A stretch of 42,073 nt of DNA, from the NCBI GenBank assembly GCA_902567045.1, contig CACFLJ010000011.1, positions 1-42,073 on the forward strand, given 5' to 3'. A program made the position numbers and the translations under genes. The notes under the pieces are model-generated. The model was not told the DNA's origin. It was given only the letters and a program-made list of their open reading frames with translations, and searched no databases. The DNA is from an uncultured Pelagibacteraceae bacterium. Lineage in GTDB: Bacteria > Pseudomonadota > Alphaproteobacteria > Pelagibacterales > Pelagibacteraceae. Positions 10,560 to 22,100 of the stretch are shown here, piece by piece. Positions within the stretch are counted from its first letter, which is position 1; each line of letters opens with the position of its first letter.

Positions 10560-12968
10560 TTAAGATCTAATTTTTGCGCCAGATTTAGTTTCTACAGTTG
10601 AAATAATTAACTTATTAATTTTTTCAAGATCACTCTCTTCTAGAGTCTTTTCAGATGATTGAATTGTTACATTGAGAGCTATCGACTTTTTGTCTTCAGG
10701 AATATTTTCACCTTCATAAATATCAAAAATTTTAATAGATCTTATTAAATTTTTATCAATTGATGATATTATTTCTATTAAATCCTGTGCCTTAAAATTT
10801 TTATCTACAACAAATGCAAAGTCTCTTTCTGATTTTTGATAATCTGAGTACTCAAAATTTGTTTTTAGATCTTTAAGTTTTGTTTTATGCTCCCCTAGAT
10901 AATCTATATAAATTTCAAAACCAACCAGACCTTCAGTTTTAATATCAAGTTTTTTTAAAATATTTGGATGTATTTCACCAAAATAAGCAACAGGGTCTAT
11001 TTCGTCTTTATCAAGATAGACAGAGCCAGATTTGCCTGGGTGATAATATGAAGGAGATTTATCTCTTACAAAAAAACTTTGCCTATCATATCCAGCTTCG
11101 ACTAGTGTCTGAATTACATCCTTCTTAACGTCAAAAACATCAACTATCCTGTCTTTTTCGTTCCAGTTTAATCTTGATACTTTTCCTGATTTTATTGCAC
11201 CAATTATCGTCGATTGCTCGCCTGGCTTACTACCCTTAAAAATTGGTCCAATTTCAAACAGTGAAATATCTTTAAATCCTCTGTCTAAATTTTTCTTTAA
11301 ATAAAATGTCAAATTTGTGAAAATTGAATTTCGTAGAACATCTAATTCTGAACTTATTGGATTTACTATTTTAATTTCTTTTAGATTTTCTCTAAAAAGT
11401 TTGTTTATTTTTGAATCTGTGAATGACCATGTTACAGTCTCAAAATATCCTTTAGATGCCACAGAACGTTGAAGAAAGTGAAAAAGTTTTTGTTGTGCAT
11501 TTAAAGTATCTTTTATTTTTGTTTTTTCAGGTTGTAAGGTTTTTATGTTCTCATATCCTTTAATTCTTACTATTTCCTCAACTATATCAATTGGTTGAGT
11601 TATATCAGGTCTCCAAGTAGGTATTTTTAAATCTAATTCAAATTTTTCCTTTGAAACTTCAAATCCTAGATCGGTTAAAATTTTAATTATTTCATTATCA
11701 TTTACTTTAAAGCCAGTTATTTTTTCAAATAAAGAGACATTAAATTTAATTTTATTCTTTTCATGCTTATCGGTTTGTTGAATATCAAAATTACTTATTT
11801 TACCGCCACAAATCTCAGATATCAATTCAGCAGCTTTTGACAAACCTAATTCGATCGATTGAGGATCAATCCCTCTTTCAAATCTGAATTTTGCATCAGT
11901 ATCAATATTTAATAATTTTGAAGTTTTTCTAATTGATCTAGGAATAAAATAGGCGGATTCTAATAAAATATTTTTAGTATTAATTTCAGTTCCAGAACGT
12001 GTTCCACCAATGATTCCTCCCAAGCCTAAAACTCCAGATTTATCAGAGATAACACACATATCACCATCTAATTTATACTCTTTGTTATCAAGAGCTTCAA
12101 AAGTTTCACCCTTTTTTGAATTTCTTACTATAATTTCCTTATCAATTTTATCTGCATCATATGCATGAAGTGGTCTATTTAAATCTAACATCACATAATT
12201 TGTAATATCAACAACTGCTGAAATTGGTTTTTGACCAAGTGAAATAATTTTTTCTTTAAGCCATTGAGGACTTTCTTTATTAGTAACACCCTCAATTAAA
12301 CAACTACCAAATACAGTACAACCTTGATTTTTATCTTTTGTAATTGAAACTTTAATTTTTTGTGATCCATTTTTTTTAATATTTTTAAGTGAAATTTTTT
12401 TTAATTTACCAACTCCAGCAGCAGCAAGATCTCTAGCTATACCTTTTACCCCCAAGCAATCAGGACGATTAGGTGTAATTGATAAATCTACAACTTTTTC
12501 AGTATTACTTTGAAAAAAATTTTTTCCAATTTTATCAGAGTATTTACTAGTTGTTAGTTCTGTTATTCCTTCACTTTCATTTGATAAGTTAAGTTCAGAC
12601 TCTGAACACAGCATTCCATAGGAAGTAACACCTCTAATCTTACTAACTGAGAGTTTCATGTTATTTTTTGGAATTATTGATCCTGGACCTGCATAAACAG
12701 TAAGAAGATCTTTTTTTGCATTTGGTGCTCCACATACTACCTTAACAGTATCATCTAACCCAATATCAACATCGCATATTCTCAGTCTATCTGCATTCGG
12801 ATGCTGTTCAGCATTAATAATTTTTGCTACTTTAAAACTGTCTAATCCAGAGCTTAGATTTTCAAAACTTTCAACTTCCAGACCAATATCTGTTAGTTTT
12901 TCAATTAACTCGTTATCTTTCTTTTGAGTGTCTAAGTGCTCCTTTAACCAACCTATGGTAAATTTCAT
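10560..12968 (-). CDS. pheT: Phenylalanyl-tRNA synthetase beta subunit
   Basis: Large subunit of the alpha2beta2 PheRS that charges tRNA-Phe, 802 residues. Order: an N-terminal fold with the EMAP-like tRNA-binding domain ([22 protein letters not shown], seen around residues 45-70), the B3/B4 editing core, the B5 DNA-binding-like domain, the catalytic-like module and the C-terminal anticodon-binding FDX-ACB domain ([14 protein letters not shown] onward). The start codon overlaps the end of pheS by 4 bases (ATGA), suggesting coupled synthesis of the two subunits. Confidence 0.97.
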   Translation of the reverse strand: MKFTIGWLKEHLDTQKKDNELIEKLTDIGLEVESFENLSSGLDSFKVAKIINAEQHPNADRLRICDVDIGLDDTVKVVCGAPNAKKDLLTVYAGPGSIIPKNNMKLSVSKIRGVTSYGMLCSESELNLSNESEGITELTTSKYSDKIGKNFFQSNTEKVVDLSITPNRPDCLGVKGIARDLAAAGVGKLKKISLKNIKKNGSQKIKVSITKDKNQGCTVFGSCLIEGVTNKESPQWLKEKIISLGQKPISAVVDITNYVMLDLNRPLHAYDADKIDKEIIVRNSKKGETFEALDNKEYKLDGDMCVISDKSGVLGLGGIIGGTRSGTEINTKNILLESAYFIPRSIRKTSKLLNIDTDAKFRFERGIDPQSIELGLSKAAELISEICGGKISNFDIQQTDKHEKNKIKFNVSLFEKITGFKVNDNEIIKILTDLGFEVSKEKFELDLKIPTWRPDITQPIDIVEEIVRIKGYENIKTLQPEKTKIKDTLNAQQKLFHFLQRSVASKGYFETVTWSFTDSKINKLFRENLKEIKIVNPISSELDVLRNSIFTNLTFYLKKNLDRGFKDISLFEIGPIFKGSKPGEQSTIIGAIKSGKVSRLNWNEKDRIVDVFDVKKDVIQTLVEAGYDRQSFFVRDKSPSYYHPGKSGSVYLDKDEIDPVAYFGEIHPNILKKLDIKTEGLVGFEIYIDYLGEHKTKLKDLKTNFEYSDYQKSERDFAFVVDKNFKAQDLIEIISSIDKNLIRSIKIFDIYEGENIPEDKKSIALNVTIQSSEKTLEESDLEKINKLIISTVETKSGAKIRS

Positions 12969-14032
12969 CTGCTAAGACCTCTATAATTTGATGGAACATC
13001 CAATGGATCAAAACCAAAATGATTAAGCCATCTATAGTCAGTCTCAAAAAAAGCTCTTAAATCATTGATTCCATATTTAAGCATTCCAAGTCTATCTATA
13101 CCAATCCCAAAAGCATAACCTTGGTACTTATCTGGATTTACTTTAACATTCTTAAGTACATTGGGATGCACCATCCCACAACCGAGAATTTCTAACCATT
13201 TATCTCCTTCTCCAATTACTATTTTTCCATCTTTTATCTCATAACCAATATCTACTTCTGCAGATGGTTCAGTGAAAGGAAAGTGACTAGGTCTGAATCT
13301 CATTTTTATTTTATCCACTTCAAAAAATGATTTTATGAAATAATTCAAGCATCCTTTTAGATGACCCATGTTTATGTCTTTATCTATATGAAGACCTTCA
13401 ACTTGGTGAAACATAGGAGAATGAGTTTGATCACTATCAGATCTATATGTTCTACCTGGAGCTATAATTTTAAATGGAGGTTTTCCATTTAGCATTGTTC
13501 TAACTTGTACTGGAGAAGTATGAGTTCTTAATAATAATTCTTTATTATTGTCTATATAAAAAGTGTCATGCATATCTCTAGCTGGATGATTGTCAGGTGT
13601 ATTTAATGCAGTAAAATTATAATGCTCATTCTCTATATCTGGCCCTTCTTCAACGCTAAACCCAATTTCTGAAAATATTGACGATATCTCGTCAATTACT
13701 TGTGAAACAGGATGTATTTTTCCTCGACTAAATTCTCTCTCAGGTAATGTTACATCTACTTTTTCATTTTCAAGTTTAGAGTTAATCTCTTTTGTTTCAA
13801 TTTCTTGAAGTTTAGAATTTATCTTATCTTGAAGTTCGTTTTTTATTGAATTTAAATCCGATGCAAATTTTTTTCGCTCATCATTTGGTAAAGATCCTAA
13901 TTTTTTAAAAGAATTAGAAATCTTTCCATTTTTACCAAATAATTCTGTTTTTATTTGATTTAAACTTTCAATATTCAAATCATTATTTAATTTATTCAAA
14001 TAATCATCTTTGATTTTTTTAATATCGGACAT
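12965..14032 (-). CDS. pheS: Phenylalanyl-tRNA synthetase alpha subunit
   Basis: Catalytic subunit of PheRS, 355 residues. The N-terminal 90 residues form the tRNA-contacting coiled coil, rich in Lys, Glu and Leu. The class II catalytic domain follows: [12 protein letters not shown], the motif 2 region [19 protein letters not shown], the [16 protein letters not shown] motif and the motif 3 segment [14 protein letters not shown]. It sits 43 bases after rplT in the translation operon and overlaps pheT. Confidence 0.97.
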   Translation of the reverse strand: MSDIKKIKDDYLNKLNNDLNIESLNQIKTELFGKNGKISNSFKKLGSLPNDERKKFASDLNSIKNELQDKINSKLQEIETKEINSKLENEKVDVTLPEREFSRGKIHPVSQVIDEISSIFSEIGFSVEEGPDIENEHYNFTALNTPDNHPARDMHDTFYIDNNKELLLRTHTSPVQVRTMLNGKPPFKIIAPGRTYRSDSDQTHSPMFHQVEGLHIDKDINMGHLKGCLNYFIKSFFEVDKIKMRFRPSHFPFTEPSAEVDIGYEIKDGKIVIGEGDKWLEILGCGMVHPNVLKNVKVNPDKYQGYAFGIGIDRLGMLKYGINDLRAFFETDYRWLNHFGFDPLDVPSNYRGLSR

Positions 14033-14075
14033 ATTTGTAGAATATTTGTTAACTCTAGAAAAACAACAATGAATA

Positions 14076-14432
14076 TTAATTCAATGCTGCTTGAGCTTTT
14101 TTAACTATAGTTTTAAATGCTTCAGGACTATCATAAGCAATTTCAGCAAGTATTTTTCTGTCAATTTTAATACCAGATTTGCTCAAACCATTTACAAACT
14201 TGGAATAAGTCATACCCTCAGCTCTTACCCCAGCATTAATCCTCGTAATCCACAGCGATTTAAAATCTCTTTTTTTATTTCTTCTATCTCTGTAGGCATA
14301 CTGCATAGCTTTTTCCATAGCCTGTCTTGCAGCTCTTATAGTGTTTTTTCTTCTTCCCCACTGACCTTTAACAGCTTTCAATACTTTTTTGTGTTTAGCT
14401 CTGCTTGTTACGCCTCTTTTTACTCTAGCCAT
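14076..14432 (-). CDS. rplT: 50S ribosomal protein L20
   Basis: Assembly protein of the large subunit, 118 residues, strongly basic, with the family N-terminus [16 protein letters not shown] and the typical [21 protein letters not shown] helix region (residues about 43-60). The start is one base after the rpmI stop, so the two are translated from one message. In E. coli L20 represses its own operon by binding the leader; no such structure is recognisable here. Confidence 0.98.
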   Translation of the reverse strand: MARVKRGVTSRAKHKKVLKAVKGQWGRRKNTIRAARQAMEKAMQYAYRDRRNKKRDFKSLWITRINAGVRAEGMTYSKFVNGLSKSGIKIDRKILAEIAYDSPEAFKTIVKKAQAALN

Positions 14433-14433
14433 T

Positions 14434-14640
14434 TTATCCTCTTAAGTTATACGGCATGTAAGATTTTACAATTTTTCCATCTTGTTTAGATAGTACCGTA
14501 GTTCCTCTTTGCTTTCTTATCTGTGAATTAGTTCTTTTTATCATACCATGTCTTTTTCCCGCTTGAGCAGTTATAACTTTTCCTCTTGCAGATACTTTAA
14601 ATCTTTTTTTTGCTGAACTTTTTGTTTTTAATTTAGGCAT
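14434..14640 (-). CDS. rpmI: 50S ribosomal protein L35
   Basis: Small basic ribosomal protein of 68 residues beginning [16 protein letters not shown], the family signature, with the central GKRHGMIKR motif. It lies between infC and rplT in the classical order. The 55-base gap to infC holds a 9-base direct repeat (TACAAATAT at 14658-14666 and 14684-14692), which is probably incidental. No Shine-Dalgarno sequence is obvious ahead of the ATG. Confidence 0.97.
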   Translation of the reverse strand: MPKLKTKSSAKKRFKVSARGKVITAQAGKRHGMIKRTNSQIRKQRGTTVLSKQDGKIVKSYMPYNLRG

Positions 14641-14695
14641 AATTTTTGTGGGGGTTATACAAATATTGTTATTAATTTACAACTACAAATATAGC

Positions 14696-15241
14696 TTATA
14701 AAGGCTGAATAACCATGATCATTTGCTTGCCATCAAACTTTGGCTGAAGTTCTACACGTCCAATTGCTTCCATATCTATTTTTATCTTATCCATAAGCTC
14801 ATGCCCTAAACTAGAATGCTGAAGTTCTCTACCTTTGAACCTAATTGTAAATTTTACCTTGTCACCTTTTGCAATAAATTTTTGTGCATTTTTTATTTTA
14901 AATGAATAATCGTGAACTTCTGTAACTGGTCGTAATTTAATTTCTTTTAGTTCAATCTTTTTCTGTTTTTTCTTTGCTTTGTTTGCTTTTTTCTGTGCAT
15001 CATATTTATATTTTCCCATATCCATAATTTTGCACACAGGAGGTTTTGCATTAGGAGCGATTTCAATTAAATCTAAACCTTGTTCCTTAGCTCTACTAAT
15101 AGCATCTTGTAAATTTAGAATTCCTAAATTATCACCATCGCTTGCTATAACTTGAACATCTTGTGAAGTTATTCTTTGATTTGTTCTAGGACCTCTAGAT
15201 TTTGTTCTTCTCTGGAAATAATTTTGTTTAAAATCTGCCAC
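14696..15241 (-). CDS. infC: Translation initiation factor IF-3
   Basis: IF-3, 181 residues. It binds the 30S subunit, prevents premature 50S joining and checks start codons. The N-terminal domain has LGILNLQDAISRAKEQGLDL and IAPNAKPPVCKIMDMGKYK; a Lys-rich linker follows; the C-terminal domain has KFTIRFKGRELQHSSLG. It starts with GTG at 15241, immediately after the thrS stop. In many bacteria infC uses a rare start codon (AUU in E. coli) as part of autoregulation; here the start is a non-ATG but ordinary GTG. Confidence 0.97.
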   Translation of the reverse strand: MADFKQNYFQRRTKSRGPRTNQRITSQDVQVIASDGDNLGILNLQDAISRAKEQGLDLIEIAPNAKPPVCKIMDMGKYKYDAQKKANKAKKKQKKIELKEIKLRPVTEVHDYSFKIKNAQKFIAKGDKVKFTIRFKGRELQHSSLGHELMDKIKIDMEAIGRVELQPKFDGKQMIMVIQPL

Positions 15242-17158
15242 TTAGATTGAAGGTGCTTTATTAAGAGCAGAGTATTTTTTTAAGAATTCTTTTAAATCCA
15301 TAGTTTCTTGTTTTTTAGAATCCAATCTTCTAATAGTTACTGTGTTACTGTCAACTTCTTTTTTTCCACATATTAGTAGCATTGGAACTTTAGTTAATGA
15401 ATGTTCTCTTATTTTATAATTTAAATTATGATTTTTTAAATCTACTTCAGAAGAAATCCCTGCTTTTTTTAACTGGCTATTTACTTCTTTTGCATAATCA
15501 TCGAAATCACTCGAGATAGGAATTACTATTGTTTGAACCGGACAAAGCCAAAAAGGTAATTTCCCTGAATAATTTTCAATTAAAATTCCAATAAACCGTT
15601 CTAATGATCCAAATAAAGCTCGGTGAAGCATTACAGGAACTTTTTTATTTCCATCGCTATCAACAAATGAGGCGCCTAATCTACCTGGTAAGTTTAAATC
15701 TACTTGCAAAGTTCCACATTGCCAGTCTCTTCCAATTGCATCTCTTAAAACAAATTCTATTTTTGGACCATAAAAAGCTCCTTCGCCCTTATTAATAGAA
15801 TATTCTAATTTTGTTGCTTTAATTGCTTCTAATAAAGCGGCCTCTGATTTATCCCAAACCTGATCGTCACCAACTCTTAATTCTGGTCTATCAGAATATT
15901 TTAAAATTACTTCTTCAAATCCTAAATCTTTATAAATTTCCAAAATTAAATTAGTTACAGTTAAACATTCTTCAGTAATTTGTTCCTCAGTACAAAAAAT
16001 ATGTGCATCATCTTGAGTGAAAGCTCTAACACGCAATAACCCATGAAGTGCACCTGAAGGTTCATACCTATGAACCTTTCCAAATTCTGACATTTTAAGT
16101 GGTAAATCTCGATAACTTTTTAAACCTTGATTAAAAACTTGAACGCAACCTGGACAATTCATTGGTTTTATTGCAAATACTTTTTCATCAGGTGTAGTAG
16201 AAGTATACATATTGGCTCCAAATTTTTCCCAATGACCAGATTTCTCCCACAGTGAGCGATCTAATATTTCTGGAGTATTTATTTCTTGATACCCTGCTGT
16301 TTCTTGTTTCATTCTCATATATGAAATAAGTTTTTGGAATAAACTCCAACCTTTTTGATGCCAAAATACAGATCCGGGACTTTCTTCTCTGAAATGGAAC
16401 AAATCCATTTCTTTACCAATTTTTCTGTGATCTCTTTTTTCGGCTTCTTCTATTCTATTTAAATAATCATCTAACTCTTTTTGCGTAGACCAACTTGTTC
16501 CGTAGACTCTTTGCAACATTTCATTATTAGAATCGCCTCTCCAATAAGCACCTGAGACTTTTGTTAATTTAAAATATTTGCCAATTTTGCCAGTTGAACT
16601 TAAATGAGGGCCTCTGCATAAATCATGCCAATCTCCATGAAAATATAAGGACACATCTTCACCTTCTGGAATACTTTCTATTATCTCAGCTTTATACATT
16701 TCTCCCTTTTTTTTAAAATGTTCGATAGCATCATTTCTTTTCCAAACCTCTCTGTAAGTTTTTTCATCTCGATCTACTATTTCTTTCATTTTGTTTTCAA
16801 TTTTTTCTAAATCTTCTGTTGTAAAAGGTTCTTTTCTTGCAAAATCGTAATAAAAGCCATCTTCAATAACTGGCCCTATTGTAACTTGTGTCCCCGGAAA
16901 TAATTCTTGAACTGCCATAGCGAGTATGTGAGCAGTATCATGTCTTATAGTCTCTAACCCTTCTTTATCTTTTGATGTAAATATCTTAATTGAAGAGTCT
17001 TTGTAAATACTATGATTTAAGTCTTTTAATTCTCCATCAACGCTTATTAATAAAGCTTGCTTTGATAGAGATTTGCTAATTTTTTCTGCAACCTCAAATC
17101 CCGAAATACTTTTTTCAAAATTAATTTTTTTTCCGTCTGGTAATGTAATATCTGGCAT
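15242..17158 (-). CDS. thrS: Threonyl-tRNA synthetase
   Basis: Class II synthetase that charges tRNA-Thr, 638 residues, full length. Order: a TGS domain (1-60), the HxxxH editing domain with HDTAHILAMAVQELFPG, the catalytic core with the zinc Cys region KPMNCPGC and the motif 2 segment GKVHRYEPSGALHGLLRVR (split by eye at GKVHRYE), motif 3 around MLHRALFGSLERFIGIL, and the C-terminal anticodon-binding domain. Its ATG shares the final A of the stop codon of the glycosyltransferase gene upstream (TAATG), and infC follows with no gap. Confidence 0.97.
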   Translation of the reverse strand: MPDITLPDGKKINFEKSISGFEVAEKISKSLSKQALLISVDGELKDLNHSIYKDSSIKIFTSKDKEGLETIRHDTAHILAMAVQELFPGTQVTIGPVIEDGFYYDFARKEPFTTEDLEKIENKMKEIVDRDEKTYREVWKRNDAIEHFKKKGEMYKAEIIESIPEGEDVSLYFHGDWHDLCRGPHLSSTGKIGKYFKLTKVSGAYWRGDSNNEMLQRVYGTSWSTQKELDDYLNRIEEAEKRDHRKIGKEMDLFHFREESPGSVFWHQKGWSLFQKLISYMRMKQETAGYQEINTPEILDRSLWEKSGHWEKFGANMYTSTTPDEKVFAIKPMNCPGCVQVFNQGLKSYRDLPLKMSEFGKVHRYEPSGALHGLLRVRAFTQDDAHIFCTEEQITEECLTVTNLILEIYKDLGFEEVILKYSDRPELRVGDDQVWDKSEAALLEAIKATKLEYSINKGEGAFYGPKIEFVLRDAIGRDWQCGTLQVDLNLPGRLGASFVDSDGNKKVPVMLHRALFGSLERFIGILIENYSGKLPFWLCPVQTIVIPISSDFDDYAKEVNSQLKKAGISSEVDLKNHNLNYKIREHSLTKVPMLLICGKKEVDSNTVTIRRLDSKKQETMDLKEFLKKYSALNKAPSI

Positions 17159-18312
17159 TAATTAAATAATTTTTTGTATTCTGAATAAGTAGAAAAACAC
17201 ATTTTTTCAACATTAAATTTTTTTACTACATTTTCTCTTCCATTATTACCCATTTTACTTATTTCATTAGGGTCCATATTCATTACTTTAATTATTTTTT
17301 CAGATAATTCATCAGAGTTTCCTGCATCAAATAAAATGCCAGTTTTTCCATCTATTACAGTTTCATTTGATCCACCTAGGTTACTCGCTATTATCATTTT
17401 TTGCATGGATTGTGCTTCAACTGATACTCTGCCAAATGCTTCAGGTTCTATTGATGCAGAAATAACAATATCTGATATTTTGTAGGCCAATGGCATATTT
17501 TTACAGTGGTCAATAAATCTGATTTGTTTTGTAAGTCTGTATTGCTCGACAAGTCTAGTAAGTTTTTTTTTGTAAAGATCGCGCCCTTGATCATTACCAA
17601 GAATAACGGCAATGAAAGCATCGTTGCCTAATTGAATATTTACTTTATTTAAAGCTTCTATAAACATTTCTTGTCCTTTCCAAGCAGTAAGTCTTCCAGG
17701 TAATAAAATTATTTTTTTGCCAACAATTAAATTCCATGATTTAAACAAGTTATCTTCATCATTTTCAAGAGTTGTAGATGCATCATAATAATCTGTATTA
17801 ATGCCGCGAAAAATAGAGAGTAACTTTTTTTTATCTGATAAGTACTCTGAATAGTTTTCTTTTATATGTGAAAATATAAAATTTGATCCTGCAATAATTA
17901 AATCTGATCTAACCATAACAGAATTGTAAAATTTTTTTATTTTACCTTTGAAATTATATGTTCCATGAAAAGTGGTAACAAACTTTCTTCTAGTAATTTT
18001 TGTTGCAACTAAACATGACCAAGCTGGAGCTCTACTTCTTGCATGGACGATGTTAATCCCATTTATTAAAATAATAATTGAAATAATAATTGAATTAATA
18101 AGTATGAGAAAGGGGTTTTTAGATTGAACTGGGAGTCTAATGACCTTAACTTTTTTTTTATCAACAAATTTTAATAATTCACCACCACTTGTTATCAAAT
18201 AGGACCCAACATTATTTTCTGGTAAATAATGGGCAATATCATAACAACCAGTTTCAGCTCCACCGTAACCTAGTTTAGGAATTACTTGTAGGACTTTTAT
18301 TTTAGACTGCAT
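17158..18312 (-). CDS. GT4-type glycosyltransferase
   Basis: Predicted retaining glycosyltransferase of 384 residues, GT-B fold. The N-terminus has VLQVIPKLGYGGAE, typical of GT4 enzymes, and a hydrophobic stretch near residues 70-88 that may touch the membrane. The C-terminal half has LLPGRLTAWKGQEMFIEAL and the E-x7-E nucleotide-sugar motif in PEAFGRVSVEAQ, then ASNLGGSNETV. The sugar and acceptor are unknown; lipopolysaccharide or another glycan is the likely product. Unusually, it is first in the unit that continues with thrS, whose start codon overlaps its stop. Transcription probably begins in the 42-base gap upstream, shared with the divergent hydrolase gene. Confidence 0.85.
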   Translation of the reverse strand: MQSKIKVLQVIPKLGYGGAETGCYDIAHYLPENNVGSYLITSGGELLKFVDKKKVKVIRLPVQSKNPFLILINSIIISIIILINGINIVHARSRAPAWSCLVATKITRRKFVTTFHGTYNFKGKIKKFYNSVMVRSDLIIAGSNFIFSHIKENYSEYLSDKKKLLSIFRGINTDYYDASTTLENDEDNLFKSWNLIVGKKIILLPGRLTAWKGQEMFIEALNKVNIQLGNDAFIAVILGNDQGRDLYKKKLTRLVEQYRLTKQIRFIDHCKNMPLAYKISDIVISASIEPEAFGRVSVEAQSMQKMIIASNLGGSNETVIDGKTGILFDAGNSDELSEKIIKVMNMDPNEISKMGNNGRENVVKKFNVEKMCFSTYSEYKKLFN

Positions 18313-18354
18313 GTGGTAATAATATTATATACTTGGTCAATATAATTACTTTAT

Positions 18355-19116
18355 ATGAAAAAATATAAATTTCTAAGAATTTCTAAATATAAAAAACTAA
18401 GATATATAGCAAATAATTATAAAAAAAATCTTTACGTAGTTTTTTTGCCTGGTTTCGCATCTGATATTGATGGAGATAAACCAAGGAGATTTTTAAAATT
18501 TGCCATTCAAAATAAACTTGGATTTTTAGCTCTGGAATACTTTGGTCATGGAAGATCATCAGGAGAATTCACAAGAGGTAACATCACTAAATGGTCAAAT
18601 GACGCGAGAATTACAATAAGTAAAATAGTTAAAAAGAATGACTTTATATTAATTGGTTCCAGCATGGGTGGTTGGATTTCTTTGTTAATGCATAGATATT
18701 ATAGTTCACAAATTAGAGGTTTTTTAGGAATTGGATCTGCTCCTGAATTTCTTACAAGAATTATGTGGAAAAAATTTCCAAAAAAAACGAAAAGTGAAAT
18801 TTTGAAAAAAGGTATCTCAAAAATTAAAAATGGTGATTATGAGTATTTAATAACAAAACAGCTAATTATAGACGGTAAAAAAACCAGCAATAAAGTTCTT
18901 AACAGAAAATTACACAATACAAATCCTGTAACTATGGTTCATGGACAAAAGGATGAGGTAGTTCCAGTAATTTATTCAAGAAGAGTTTTAAAAATTTTTC
19001 CTAAAGCAGAAAAAAAACTACTAGTAATAAAAAATGGAGATCACAGCCTTTCATCGAAAAAAAATTTAAATATTATTTGCAAAGAGTTAAAATCTATAAT
19101 CAAAAAAATTAACTAG
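18355..19116 (+). CDS. Alpha/beta hydrolase
   Basis: Cytoplasmic alpha/beta-hydrolase-fold protein of 253 residues with no signal peptide. The nucleophile elbow is GSSMGGW with Ser103; the likely acid is Asp200 in HGQKDEVVP and the His is His230 in NGDHSLS, giving a complete Ser-Asp-His triad. The oxyanion region LPGFASDIDG and the EYFGHGRSSG segment fit serine esterases or acyl hydrolases. The substrate cannot be read from sequence. The gene is divergent from the glycosyltransferase, and its end overlaps gltB by 8 bases. Confidence 0.8.
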   Translation: MKKYKFLRISKYKKLRYIANNYKKNLYVVFLPGFASDIDGDKPRRFLKFAIQNKLGFLALEYFGHGRSSGEFTRGNITKWSNDARITISKIVKKNDFILIGSSMGGWISLLMHRYYSSQIRGFLGIGSAPEFLTRIMWKKFPKKTKSEILKKGISKIKNGDYEYLITKQLIIDGKKTSNKVLNRKLHNTNPVTMVHGQKDEVVPVIYSRRVLKIFPKAEKKLLVIKNGDHSLSSKKNLNIICKELKSIIKKIN

Positions 19117-22100
19117 CTTTTCCAACTAAACTTTTGTTTGTGATAGGGTTTTCTAATTTATTTAACATTTCTTTGGGGCAAACTTGTAAGAAATTTTTAA
19201 TTTCATCATCAAAATTTTCAATAATCTGTGCTGATAAATTTGAGTTAGTTTCCTCATTATGTTTTAAAACTAAATCTTTTAGATAGTTTTTCCAATATTC
19301 TGTCTCTGGCGTTTGCCAAACTATTGTTTCAGGATTAGCCTTTTTTGCAAATTGACTTTTTGGATCATATATAAATGCCATACCTCCGGTCATTCCTGCT
19401 CCAAAATTATCGCCTACCTCACCCAATATGACTATTGAACCTCCCGTCATATACTCACATCCATTGGAGTCACAGCCTTCTATAACTGCAGTAGCACCTG
19501 AATTTCTAACTGCAAACCTTTCGCCAGCTTGCCCTGCTGCAAAAAGATATCCTGATGTTGCTCCATACAGTACTGTATTCCCTATAATAGTATTCTCATT
19601 TGAAATTAAATTACTCTCATCTTGAAGTTTAATTATAATAGATGCACCTGATAGACCCTTTGCAACATAATCATTAGCATCACCTTTTAATATCAATTTA
19701 AGTCCTTTAACACCAAATGCACCAAAAGATTGACCGGCAGAACCTTTGAAATTTATAGCAAAAGTATTTTCCTCTAATTTATTATTTCCAAATTTTTTAT
19801 AAAGATTATAAGAAATTCTTGTTCCAACTGCCCTATCTGTGTTTTCAATTGCATAAATATTTTCTAAAGGCAATTTTCTATTAATTAAACTTTCTATCTC
19901 AGGCCAAATTTTTTGGTCCAAAGTATCTGGAACTTCATTTATTATTGGTGTTTCACAATATCTTTTATTTGTACCAGGATCAGCTTGAACAAATAAAGGA
20001 TTTAAATCTAAGTCATCTAAATTTGGCGATCCTTTACTAACTTGTCTTAATAAATCTGTTCTTCCAATTACTTCGTTTAAATTTTTAAATCCTAAACTTG
20101 ATAAAATTTCTCTAACTTCTTGAGCAATAAAAGAAAATAGATTTACTATTTTATCCGGGGTACCAGTAAATTTTTTTCTTAATTCATCATCTTGTGTACA
20201 AACTCCAACTGGACATGTATTAGAATGGCATTGCCTTACCATAATGCAGCCCATCGCGACTAACGCAGTTGTCGCTACACCAAATTCTTCAGCACCCATC
20301 ATTGCTGCAATCACTACATCTCTTCCTGTTTTAATTCCCCCATCTGTTCTTAATGTAACAAGGTGTCTTAATTTATTTAAAGTTAATACTTGGTTTGCCT
20401 CTGTTAGGCCCATTTCCCATGGAATACCAACATATTTAACACTTGTTTGTGGGGTAGCTCCTGTTCCACCATTGTGACCTGAAATTAATATTATGTCAGC
20501 TTTAGCTTTGGCAACACCTGCTGCAATAGTTCCTATACCAGAAGAGGCAACTAATTTAACACCAACTCTTGCCTTAGGATTAATTTGCTTAAGGTCATAA
20601 ATAAGCTGAGCTAAATCTTCAATTGAATAAATATCGTGGTGTGGTGGTGGTGAGATTAAAGTTACACCGGGAGTAGAATGTCTCAATCTTGCGATTTCTT
20701 CAGTTACTTTAAATCCTGGTAATTGTCCACCTTCGCCAGGTTTTGCTCCCTGAGCAATTTTAATTTCAATCTCATTACAATTATTTAAATAATTAATAGT
20801 CACTCCAAATCTCGCTGAAGCAATTTGCTTAACTCTAGAATTTGCACTATCTCCATTATCTAATACTTTAAATCTCTCTTCATCTTCTCCGCCTTCTCCA
20901 CTACATGAAGCTCCTTTAATTCTGTTCATTCCCATAGCAAGCGTTTCGTGTGCCTCTTTTGACAAAGCACCATGAGACATACTTCCGCTTCCAAATCTTT
21001 TCATAATCTCAGTTATTGGTTCAACTTGGTCAATATCAATTGCCTCTTGATTTTTAAAATCAATTAAATCTCTTAGACTAATTGGTTTTAAACCATAAAT
21101 ACCCTTAGTATATTTTTTATAAGTTTCGTATGAATTTGAGCCTACGGCTGCTTGCAAAAGGTGAATTAATTTCCCTTGATATTGGTGTGTTTCACCATTT
21201 TTTCTATATCTGTAAATTCCACCAATTGGTAAAATATTAGAATGAATGTCAAATGCATCTTTATGTATAGATCTTATTTTTTTTTCAATACCAGTTAAAC
21301 CTATTCCAGAAATTTTAGATAGTACTCCTGGAAAATAATCTTTTACAATTGTTCTACTCAATCCAACAGTTTCAAAATTACATCCACCTCTATATGAACT
21401 TAAAACTGATATACCCATCTTTGACATTATTTTTAATAGTCCAAGGTTTACTGATTTTATATATCTGCCCACGCACTCATCAAATGAGAAATTCCCAAAA
21501 AGCTTTTTTGAATATCTTTGATGTAAACTATCAAATGCTAAGTAGGGATTGACCGTTGTTGCTCCAACACCTATTAATGTTGCAAATGAATGGGTGTCTA
21601 AGGCATCTCCTGTTTGTACATTAATTGATGCATAGCCTCTCAAGCCTAATTTTATTAAATGAGTATTTATTGCACCAATGCATAGCAGCATTGGCATTGG
21701 TAATTTTTCTTCAGATATATTTTTATCAGATAAAATAAGTTGAGTGTTTCCCTCTCTGACTGCTTTTTCAGCATTATTTTTTAATAATTCAATAGCCTCT
21801 TCCAAGGTTTGATTGTTATTAAATGTGCAATCTAAAATTTTATTATTATCTCCAAAATACTTTATAAACTTTTCAAACTGAGTGTTTGATAAAACTGGAC
21901 TATCTAAAACATAAATATTTTCCTCTGTTAGATTAGAAAAATCTAGTATATTTCCTAAATTTCCAAATCTAGTCTTTAAGCTCATCACCTTATTTTCTCT
22001 AAGTGAATCGATTGGGGGATTTGTTACCTGACTAAAATTCTGTCTAAAATAATGATAAAGAGGTCTATATTTATCAGATAAAACTGCAAGGGGAGTGTCA

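Noticed and set aside
14641..14695. 9-base direct repeat TACAAATAT in the infC-rpmI gap, considered as an L20 control site
   Set aside because: No hairpin or rRNA-like structure, and short AT-rich repeats are common in this genome.
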